From the NCBI GenBank assembly GCA_023700785.1, contig JAMPYH010000042.1:1-13181 (forward strand): 13,181 bases of DNA. The letters are read 5' to 3'. Below the pieces are notes generated by a model. The model made no database searches. It had not been told where the DNA came from and saw nothing but the letters and a program-made list of their open reading frames with translations. The stretch comes from Candidatus Zixiibacteriota bacterium. Lineage in GTDB: Bacteria > Zixibacteria > MSB-5A5 > GN15 > FEB-12. The position numbers and the translations under genes were made by a program. Shown in pieces: positions 6,686-13,181 of the stretch. Positions within the stretch are counted from its first letter, which is position 1; every line of letters starts with the position of its first letter.

Positions 6686-9600
6686 CGGAACTACTTCGCC
6701 CGACTCTGGCTCTATTTTCTTCTCGTGCTTGATCTGCCATAGGCGCCAGTACGTATAGACGACCGGGATGATCTCGAGGGTCAGGAAGGTCGAGCTGATC
6801 AAACCGCCGACCATTGGCGCGGCGATCCGTTTCATCACATCGGCCCCGGTTCCATCCGCCCATAATAGCGGCACGAGACCGATCATGGTCGTTCCGACAG
6901 TCATCAGTTTTGGCCTGACGCGCATCACTGTCCCTTCCATGTGCGCCCAGATGATGTCATTCAAATCCCGGATCTTGCCTGCCTTCTTGCGCTTCTCGTA
7001 CGCGTGGTCGAGATAGAGGATCATGACGATCCCTGTCTCAGTCGCCAAACCGACCAGCGCGATGATCCCGACCAGCGTCGCAGTCGAATAGTTGTAGCCG
7101 AGAAAATACATCAGCCAGATCGAACCCACCAGCGCGAACGGCACTGAGGCAAGGACGATCAGGGTTTCGGTTATATTTCTGAAATTGAGATAGAGCAGGA
7201 TGACCACCAGAATAAGCGTAATGGGGATGACTATCTTCATCCGCTTGGCCATAACCTCAAGTAATTCGTATTGGCCGGTCCAGGTCAGATGATAGCCGGC
7301 TGGAATGGTGATCTCGTTCGCGACCACCTGTTTTGCTTCATCTACATAGCCCCCGATGTCCCGAGCGGATTGATCCATATCGACGTAAACATATCCGACA
7401 AGCATACCATTCTCATCGCGGATCATGGGCGGCCCGCTGGCCACCTTCACTTCAGCCAATTGTCCCAACGGAATGGTGGCCGCCCCCTGGGGTAAGACAA
7501 ACGCCGGTTTGCCGGGGCCGCCCATTGATTGCCCCTGCATCTGAGTCCCCATTGGCGAAGTCGGCATGCCGTTCATCCCTCCAGGAAATGGCGCTGAGCC
7601 GGGGCGAGTCCCTCCGCCGGACATATTGTTCATCTGCGCCAACTCGACTTTTTGCCACGCGGCATAATCCACGATCGGATCACCGGAAGCCAACAGTGGT
7701 GACTTTGAATAAGGGAGATCATAGCCCGTATTGACTGGCAATACCGAACCCATTGACGGCATGTCATTGCCGGGCGCCGTTCCTCGTGACCGTAATGGTA
7801 CCAGCACCTGCCGCAGCTTATCCAGATTATCTCGCAAGTCGCGAGGGTAACGAACATTGACCGTGAAGCGGTTGCGCCCCTCAACGGTCATCTCGATCGG
7901 CATGCCGCCAATAGCGGTCTCGATAATGTCGTTAATGTCCTTGATCGTCAATCCATATCGGGCGATAGCTTCCCGGTTCGGAATGATGTCGATATAAAAT
8001 CCGCCGGTGTTCCGATCGGAAAAAACGGAACGTGTTCCGGATATCTTGGACAGTGATTGCTCAAGCTCCATGCCGATCCGCTCGATCTCGTTGAGATCAT
8101 TCCCAAAAATCTTGACACCAATTGGCGTGCGAATCCCCGTGGAAAGCATGTCAATGCGGGTTTTGATCGGCATGGTCCAGGCATTGGTCCAACCCGGCAT
8201 TTGCATCGCCGAATCAAACTGAGACACCAGTTCCTTCCAGGTGATGGACCGCTCGTCCGGCCAGATCGCGCGGAACGGAGCTTTGATCCCATCCGGCATC
8301 CAGCTCGAATACCAGCGCGACTGCGGCACTTTGCGCCATTCATCCGGAGGTTTTAATTGCACTACGGTCTCCAGCATGCTCAGAGGCGCGGGGTCGGTGG
8401 CGGTTTCAGATCTTCCGGCCTTGCCGTACACAGATACCACTTCGGGGAACTGTTTAATAACCCTGTCCTGGTACTGCATATATTGCTTGGCCGCCTCAAC
8501 CGAGATGTTCGGGAAGGTCGTCGGCATGTAGAGAATATCTCCTTCATTGAGGGGAGGCATAAACTCTGAGCCGATCTTGGGGATCATCGGTACCGCAGAA
8601 AGTATCGCGGCAAGTCCAATAGCGATTGTGGTCTTGGGATTTCTCAACGCCACGAATACAAACGGCTTGTAGAGTCTGATCAGGAAGCGCGAAACGGGGT
8701 GTTTGTCCTCCGAGTGAATTTTCCCTCGCAGCAAAGTCACCATCAGCGCCGGCGCGATCGTCACCGCGGTCACTGCCGCGAAGAACATGGCGAACGTCTT
8801 GGTCCAGGCCAAAGGGGAGAACATGCGGCCCGCCTGGCCGGTTAACGCGAAGATCGGCAGGAACGCGATAGTGATGATCAGCAGCGAATAGAAGATGGCA
8901 GGACCGACTTCTTTCGCGGCATGGATGATCACTTCTTTTCGCGGAATGCTTGACTTGGCTCGTTCCAATCGCTTATGAGCGTTCTCGACCAGCACGATCG
9001 AAGCATCAACCATCGCGCCTATGGCGATCGCTATTCCGCCCAGACTCATGATATTGGAGTTGATCCCCAGAAAATGCATCGGAATGAACGCCAGTCCGAC
9101 AGCGATAGGCAGCGTCAGGATCGGCACCAGAGAACTGCCGAAGTGGAGCAGGAAGACAAAGATCACCAGGGCAACCACGATCCCTTCATCCAGCAGAGTT
9201 TGCTTTAGCGTAGCGATCGCCCGCGTGATCAGGCTGGAACGGTCATAGACCGGAACGATCGATACACCTTCCGGCATGCTCGGCTTGAGTTCCTCGATCT
9301 TGGCTTTGACCCGGGTGATAACATCCAGCGCGTTTTCGTTATAACGCATCACGATCGTTCCGCCGACCGCTTCTCCAACTCCGTTAAACTCTCCCACACC
9401 TCTGCGGATCTCCGGCCCAAATGAGACCGTGGCGACCTGGGAAATGTAGATCGGCGTGCCGCTCGGTGATGCGCCAAGACTTATCTTGCGGATAGCGTCG
9501 AGATCCTGGATATATCCCTGGCCACGCACGAAATACTCGCGCTCGGTCATTTCAACTACGCGCCCGCCGACATCGGCATTCGAGCCACGGATCGCGCGGA

Positions 9601-10219
9601 TGACGTCGTTGATTGAGACGCCATATGCCCGAAGCTTCTCCGGATCCACTTCGACCTGATATTGCCGCTGATACCCGCCGATCGAAGCGACCTCGGCAAC
9701 CCCCTGCACCGACGCAAGGGCATATCGAAGATTAAAATCCTGATAGGTCCGGAGGTCGGCGAGGTCGTGTTTGCCACTGGTATCAATGAGCGCGTATTGA
9801 TAAACCCAACCTACCGAAGACGCGTCTGGGCCGATCGCCGGAGAGACTCCTTCAGGTAGTTTCCCCTGTATCTGCTGCAGGTACTCAAGCACCCTGCTTC
9901 GCGCCCAGTAGATGTCGGTCCCTTCGTCAAAGATGACATAGACAAACGACATCCCAAACATCGAATATCCTCGCACCGCCGTCACCTGTGGTGCCGCCAG
10001 CAGCGACGTCACTATCGGATAGGTCACCTGATCTTCGACTAGATCCGGGCTGCGCCCCATCCATTCAGTATAGAGGATAACCTGTACATCGGAGAGATCG
10101 GGGATGGCGTCGAGCGGGATATTCGCCATGGAATACCAGGCGCCGGCGATCGCGAAGATCGTCCCGATCAGAATGATCATCCGGTTGCGAGCTGAGAAAT
10201 CTATGATGGAGCGTATCAT
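6680..10219 (-). CDS. cusA: Heavy-metal RND efflux pump, CusA-type (Cu(I)/Ag(I))
   Basis: This is the inner-membrane proton-driven pump of a CusCBA-type system, with 1,179 residues against about 1,047 for E. coli CusA. TM1 spans about 12-31, and a TM2-TM6 block spans about 340-496, with the proton-relay aspartate D405 in GAMVDA (same number as in E. coli). The second TM block is about 995-1165. All three methionines of the E. coli Cu/Ag site (M573, M623, M672) have counterparts: M565 in LYMPTT, M615 in APLSM and M691 in RIDMLSTG. Extra length comes from about 27 residues between M615 and M691, common in relatives, and a large Met/Gly/Pro insert at about 809-911. GGAAAG (10226-10231), overlapping the end of cusB, serves as ribosome site, and only 3 bp separate the genes. 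The stop overlaps the convergent gene by 6 bp. The family is certain; metal specificity is inferred. Confidence 0.95.
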   Translation of the reverse strand: MIRSIIDFSARNRMIILIGTIFAIAGAWYSMANIPLDAIPDLSDVQVILYTEWMGRSPDLVEDQVTYPIVTSLLAAPQVTAVRGYSMFGMSFVYVIFDEGTDIYWARSRVLEYLQQIQGKLPEGVSPAIGPDASSVGWVYQYALIDTSGKHDLADLRTYQDFNLRYALASVQGVAEVASIGGYQRQYQVEVDPEKLRAYGVSINDVIRAIRGSNADVGGRVVEMTEREYFVRGQGYIQDLDAIRKISLGASPSGTPIYISQVATVSFGPEIRRGVGEFNGVGEAVGGTIVMRYNENALDVITRVKAKIEELKPSMPEGVSIVPVYDRSSLITRAIATLKQTLLDEGIVVALVIFVFLLHFGSSLVPILTLPIAVGLAFIPMHFLGINSNIMSLGGIAIAIGAMVDASIVLVENAHKRLERAKSSIPRKEVIIHAAKEVGPAIFYSLLIITIAFLPIFALTGQAGRMFSPLAWTKTFAMFFAAVTAVTIAPALMVTLLRGKIHSEDKHPVSRFLIRLYKPFVFVALRNPKTTIAIGLAAILSAVPMIPKIGSEFMPPLNEGDILYMPTTFPNISVEAAKQYMQYQDRVIKQFPEVVSVYGKAGRSETATDPAPLSMLETVVQLKPPDEWRKVPQSRWYSSWMPDGIKAPFRAIWPDERSITWKELVSQFDSAMQMPGWTNAWTMPIKTRIDMLSTGIRTPIGVKIFGNDLNEIERIGMELEQSLSKISGTRSVFSDRNTGGFYIDIIPNREAIARYGLTIKDINDIIETAIGGMPIEMTVEGRNRFTVNVRYPRDLRDNLDKLRQVLVPLRSRGTAPGNDMPSMGSVLPVNTGYDLPYSKSPLLASGDPIVDYAAWQKVELAQMNNMSGGGTRPGSAPFPGGMNGMPTSPMGTQMQGQSMGGPGKPAFVLPQGAATIPLGQLAEVKVASGPPMIRDENGMLVGYVYVDMDQSARDIGGYVDEAKQVVANEITIPAGYHLTWTGQYELLEVMAKRMKIVIPITLILVVILLYLNFRNITETLIVLASVPFALVGSIWLMYFLGYNYSTATLVGIIALVGLATETGIVMILYLDHAYEKRKKAGKIRDLNDIIWAHMEGTVMRVRPKLMTVGTTMIGLVPLLWADGTGADVMKRIAAPMVGGLISSTFLTLEIIPVVYTYWRLWQIKHEKKIEPESGEVVPS
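7487..7795 (-). other. Met/Gly/Pro-rich insert in the periplasmic domain of CusA
   Basis: This codes for residues about 809-911 of the pump. In E. coli CusA the equivalent strands (LRQLPILTPM and ITLADVADIKV) are nearly contiguous; here LRQVLVPL and ATIPLGQLAEVKV are separated by about 100 residues. The insert has nine methionines (820, 823, 863, 866, 882, 885, 890, 894, 899) and no cysteine or histidine. The low-complexity core, about 863-903 (7511-7633), contains GGMNGMPTSPMGTQMQG and GQSMGG. The reading frame is unbroken, so it is translated. Methionine-only motifs bind Cu(I)/Ag(I) in other copper proteins, so a flexible metal-gathering loop is plausible but unproven. Confidence 0.7.
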
Positions 10220-10222
10220 TGT

Positions 10223-11866
10223 TTACTTTCCGTGCCCTGCATGAGGGTCAGCTTGTGTGCCGGTCATTCCGGAAATAGCCGCTTGCAGGCGGCTCTCCGA
10301 ATCGATCAGGAAATTAGCGCTGGTGACCACGGCCTCGTGTTCTTTGAGTCCGCTGGTAACTTCGACCCAATCGCCGGAGCCCTTTCCCGTTGTGATTCGG
10401 CGCGGCTCGAATCTTCCTTCACCGGCCACCACAAACGCGTAACTGATCTCCCCGCCGTCCATCACCGCCTCGCGCGGAATAGCCAGCACGGAACTGGTTC
10501 CTGAGCTCAAAGCAATGTCAGCATACATTCCGGGCCGGAGTCGCGTGTTGGGATTGGCAAACTCAAGCCGGACTTTCAGCGTCCTGGTCTCGGGCGAAAC
10601 GGTAGGATAGATGAAGGAGACCTTTCCTTCAAACTGCTCATCCGGGTAGGCGGCGACTTTCATAATGGCTGTTTGTCCGGATCGAACGGACGCTAGATCC
10701 GACTCGTAAACATCAGCCAGGATCCAAACAGTCCGCAGATCGGCAATGGTAAACAGGGTCTGCGACGGCGTGACAAACTGTCCTTGATTGACTGACTTCT
10801 CCAACACATAGCCGTCAAAGGGCGACTGAATGACCATGTCGCTGGTGCTCTCCGCGGATGATTCCGCGGCGGAGATATCGTCGGCGGAGAGGCCAAGAAG
10901 TCGCAATCTTTCGCGCGATGCTTCGAGTAACTGGTGGCGAGTCGAGCCATACGCGGTGTCGCCTGTCGCCTGAGTAGCGGATCTGAGCGCGAGCCGATGA
11001 TCCTGAATCGCCTGGTATAACTCCTGACTGTACACGGTCATCAACGGTTCGCCTTTACTCACACGCTGACCGGTCTGATCGACCGCGAGCTTCTGTACCC
11101 ATCCGGAGATCCTGGTATTCACATTCGCGATCCTTGATTCATCGGGCGACACGAATCCAACCAATGTGATCGCCTCGCCGATCTGGCGACGCTCCACCAT
11201 TCCGGTCTTCAGTCCGATCAACTGCAACCGCTGCGGCTCAAGGGTGACCGGCACCAGTCCGGGAACCGGTGCGCTCCCGATGTCTGAAGTACGCGTAACT
11301 GACGCATCAGTGTTCGCATCCGTCTCCAGCGGCATCAGATCCATGCCACACTTGGGACAGTCGCCGGGCTTGTCGGCCACAACTTCCGGGTGCATTTCGC
11401 AGGTGAACTTCATACCTGGCTCAAATTTCTCAAGATGCATGCCGCATACCGAGCAGCGACCGGCGGTATCCGAAGCTACTTCAGTATCCATAGGACAGTA
11501 GAATTGGCCGGGTTTGGCGATAGACTCTTTGCCGTGCTCGGCGCCATGTTCCGCCTGTGCGGCGCTATCCACATCGACTTTGCTGTCGATCGGCACCAAG
11601 CTCATGCCGCAGATGGGACAGTCGCCGGGCTGGCTGGAGATATAGGTCGGATGCATCGGACAATGATATTGCTGTGCGCCGCCCGAGGACTCGCCCCATG
11701 GCGTCATCCCGAAGTACGATAAGACCATTATCAGCGCGAACAGCGTCATGGCGCCAAGGATCACCCATCGAACGATCCCCATCGTGTGAGTCAGCGGCGG
11801 AGCCTTCTCTTCACCCTCTGGAAGAGGCTCTTCTTCGTATAGGTCGTCATGGTGGGGCTGGGTCAT
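10223..11866 (-). CDS. cusB: CusB-type periplasmic adaptor with three heavy-metal-binding domains
   Basis: This 547-residue membrane-fusion protein links pump and outer-membrane channel and, in E. coli, hands Cu(I)/Ag(I) to CusA. The order is: an acidic tail with His-His (1-28), one membrane anchor (about 31-52), three tandem heavy-metal-binding domains (about 66-181), then the adaptor core. The core has a barrel-sandwich half near SGWVQKLAVDQTGQRVSKG (254-272), a helical hairpin about 275-340, the second half QSPFDGYVLEKSVNQGQ (347-363), a beta-barrel about 370-455, and a membrane-proximal domain to about 525. The tail ends in HAGHG. An AGGAAGGA ribosome site overlaps the cusC stop, 11 bases before the ATG. 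The long N-terminal anchor suggests membrane tethering rather than a cleaved signal. The adaptor family is clear; copper is inferred from context. Confidence 0.93.
   Translation of the reverse strand: MTQPHHDDLYEEEPLPEGEEKAPPLTHTMGIVRWVILGAMTLFALIMVLSYFGMTPWGESSGGAQQYHCPMHPTYISSQPGDCPICGMSLVPIDSKVDVDSAAQAEHGAEHGKESIAKPGQFYCPMDTEVASDTAGRCSVCGMHLEKFEPGMKFTCEMHPEVVADKPGDCPKCGMDLMPLETDANTDASVTRTSDIGSAPVPGLVPVTLEPQRLQLIGLKTGMVERRQIGEAITLVGFVSPDESRIANVNTRISGWVQKLAVDQTGQRVSKGEPLMTVYSQELYQAIQDHRLALRSATQATGDTAYGSTRHQLLEASRERLRLLGLSADDISAAESSAESTSDMVIQSPFDGYVLEKSVNQGQFVTPSQTLFTIADLRTVWILADVYESDLASVRSGQTAIMKVAAYPDEQFEGKVSFIYPTVSPETRTLKVRLEFANPNTRLRPGMYADIALSSGTSSVLAIPREAVMDGGEISYAFVVAGEGRFEPRRITTGKGSGDWVEVTSGLKEHEAVVTSANFLIDSESRLQAAISGMTGTQADPHAGHGK
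11324..11671 (-). repeat. Three tandem heavy-metal-binding domain (HMBD) repeats in CusB
   Basis: Each unit is about 28 residues with a C(P/E)M...C-x-x-CGM pattern. Unit 1 has YHCPMHP (67-73) and CPICGM (83-88). Unit 2 has YCPMD (123-127) and CSVCGM (138-143). Unit 3 has FTCEMHP (154-160) and CPKCGM (170-175). Units 1 and 3 are the most alike, sharing MHP, KPGD/QPGD and CGM(D/S)L; unit 2 has lost the His-Pro after Met. A His-containing linker (95-120) separates units 1 and 2, while units 2 and 3 are almost adjacent. Such domains are common next to CusB cores, usually in one or two copies as far as I recall. Confidence 0.85.
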
Positions 11867-11883
11867 ATACTAATACATCCTTC

Positions 11884-13181
11884 CTATCTGCCGCTGTTAT
11901 TCAACATGTATGATGAAGGGTCGGTGAAATAACGACTCGCTTCGGCAAGCGTGCGAGCCAGTTCAGCTTTTAGTTCCGTCAATGTTGTTTTGTCACTTAT
12001 GATCGCGACTCCATAGTTGAGCAGATTGCTCAATGTGGTTCTATTGGCGCTGTATCCCGCCAGCGCCGAACGATAGGCATCTTCGGAAGTTGGCAGTATG
12101 CGACCGGAGTACAGTTCTATGCTCTGGCTGAGACGAGCGGCGCGCTGATGCAGCGAGCGCAGGGCGGCTTCTGTATCCCTTCTGGCTTGTTCCAGCTCAC
12201 GAAGATTACTCTGGTTCATCGCCTCCATCGACCGCGCCATGGCCTTCTGCGCACCTCGTGAGAAGATCGGGAGCGAAAACGTCGCCCGAAGGGAGATCAT
12301 ATCGTCGCGTGGCTCTCCGGCATTTCCATGTTCATCCAGTTCATAGCCACTGCGGAATCCATACTCGGCCTGGAGATTAAGCATCGGCCAGTTCATTCGC
12401 CGGGATGCCGCCGCGCTCAATTGATAACTCTCAGCCTTTGACGACAGCCTTCTGAACTCAGGGTAGTTCGCTTCAGCGCCGGAGATCCACTCGCTAACTG
12501 AAGCCGGGAACGTCTGAAGTCCGTGGTCCGCCAGAGCGGGCAGGGGTGCATCGGGAGGGAGCCCCCGGAGAGTATTTAACTCATACCGGGCCGCGTCGAT
12601 CGCCTGCTCAGCCGACAGAATAGTCGATTCGATCCGCCATTGACTGGATTGTGCCGAAAGAACCTCATCGTGAGTCGCTTGATTTGCTCGGTACTTGGAG
12701 GTCACAGCTTCGACCATCTCGATCGTGAGTCTTTGTTGAGCTCGAAGATGCCCCAGGAGTTCCTGCTGGTAATAGAGATCCAGAAAAGCAAGGCGAGCGG
12801 CCGTAGCCAGATCGATCTCGACTCCGCTTCGTTCGGCCTCTGCCGACCTGGCGTCAGCCAGTGCCGATCTGCGTTGTAATCCGAGATAGCCTGAGTAAGG
12901 AATATCCTGCGACAGGCCGACCATTTTCATGGTCATAGGATCCATGTCCAGGTCAAAATTCGTCGGCGTATTCTGGATGCCAAACATCAACATCGGGTTC
13001 TTCCACCGACCCACCGAGGAAGCATTCTCTTCCGCGGACCGGGCCATACAGCGGGCCGCCTCGGCTCTGTTGTTGGATTTAATCACTTCTGAGATGACCT
13101 GATCAATGGTCAGAGAATCGGCCGCGCTCACTGCGGACTTCCACGAGGATCCTATCGAAAGAAGCACGACCAGACAGATTA
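11884..13181 (-). CDS. cusC: TolC-family outer-membrane efflux channel, CusC-like (5' end off window)
   Basis: This is the outer-membrane channel of the tripartite system. The frame is open to the right edge, so the true start is outside. An in-frame GTG at 13167 falls inside a hydrophobic signal-peptide core (ICLVVLLSIGSS), so I do not take it as the start. Cleavage is likely after AVSA. No lipobox is visible, unlike lipidated E. coli CusC. The rest, about 410 residues, has the two-repeat outer-membrane efflux protein pattern with long alpha-helical segments: a helix run about 95-205 (Ala/Gln/Glu-rich, LDLYYQQELLGHLRAQQRL) and a second about 225-415. A Met cluster (DMDPMTMKM, 74-82) precedes the conserved GLSQDIPY motif. 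It is the first visible gene of the efflux operon, 17 bp ahead of cusB. Metal-channel assignment rests on its partners. Confidence 0.88.
   Translation of the reverse strand, partial: ICLVVLLSIGSSWKSAVSAADSLTIDQVISEVIKSNNRAEAARCMARSAEENASSVGRWKNPMLMFGIQNTPTNFDLDMDPMTMKMVGLSQDIPYSGYLGLQRRSALADARSAEAERSGVEIDLATAARLAFLDLYYQQELLGHLRAQQRLTIEMVEAVTSKYRANQATHDEVLSAQSSQWRIESTILSAEQAIDAARYELNTLRGLPPDAPLPALADHGLQTFPASVSEWISGAEANYPEFRRLSSKAESYQLSAAASRRMNWPMLNLQAEYGFRSGYELDEHGNAGEPRDDMISLRATFSLPIFSRGAQKAMARSMEAMNQSNLRELEQARRDTEAALRSLHQRAARLSQSIELYSGRILPTSEDAYRSALAGYSANRTTLSNLLNYGVAIISDKTTLTELKAELARTLAEASRYFTDPSSYMLNNSGR

Noticed and set aside
13165..13167. GTG at 13167 as start of the CusC-like gene
   Set aside because: The frame stays open and hydrophobic upstream to the window edge, and starting here would cut the signal peptide.
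1..13181. A single linked defence or stress island joining mutasome, nuclease and metal efflux
   Set aside because: The three blocks are on opposing strands with separate or unseen promoters and no shared site; adjacency alone does not support a joint system.

Overview
The window looks like a chromosomal piece from a diderm (Gram-negative) bacterium outside the well-studied Proteobacteria. An outer-membrane TolC-type channel gene implies an outer membrane. The SOS-type operator matches, as I remember it, the LexA consensus described for Fibrobacter rather than the Proteobacterial CTGT-N8-ACAG box. The sequence is moderately GC-rich. A lineage of the Fibrobacteres/Chlorobi/Bacteroidetes neighbourhood or a related candidate phylum is my guess; the sequence does not prove it.

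Left part (1-5156, minus strand): an SOS mutagenesis operon reading right to left, imuA - imuB - dnaE2 (imuC). imuA is a RecA-like ATPase, imuB an apparently inactive Y-family polymerase, and dnaE2 an error-prone C-family polymerase whose last part (roughly 80-110 residues) lies beyond the left edge. imuA and imuB overlap by 4 bp, and the dnaE2 ATG directly abuts the imuB stop, so the three are probably translationally coupled. A good -35/-10 pair and a perfect 5+5 bp palindrome over the expected transcription start precede imuA.

Middle (5117-6685, plus strand): a short divergent intergenic region holding a five-codon leader reading frame with a strong Shine-Dalgarno, then a beta-CASP metallo-beta-lactamase-fold protein, probably an RNA-processing exonuclease of the YSH1-like family. 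It converges on the next operon and overlaps its last gene by 6 bp.

Right part (6680-13181, minus strand): a complete tripartite metal efflux system in the order outer-membrane channel (cusC-like, 5' end beyond the right edge) - periplasmic adaptor (cusB-like) - RND pump (cusA-like). The pump keeps all three methionines of the Cu(I)/Ag(I) site of E. coli CusA and the TM4 aspartate, so copper/silver is the likely substrate. Two features stand out: a roughly 100-residue methionine/glycine/proline-rich insert in the pump's periplasmic domain, and three tandem heavy-metal-binding domains at the start of the adaptor.

I see no mobile elements, tRNA or rRNA genes, or CRISPR arrays. No non-coding gap exceeds about 185 bp, so the window is almost wholly coding. 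The most useful leads are the operator, the pump insert and the triple metal-binding adaptor. I did not see an undescribed system in the stronger sense.
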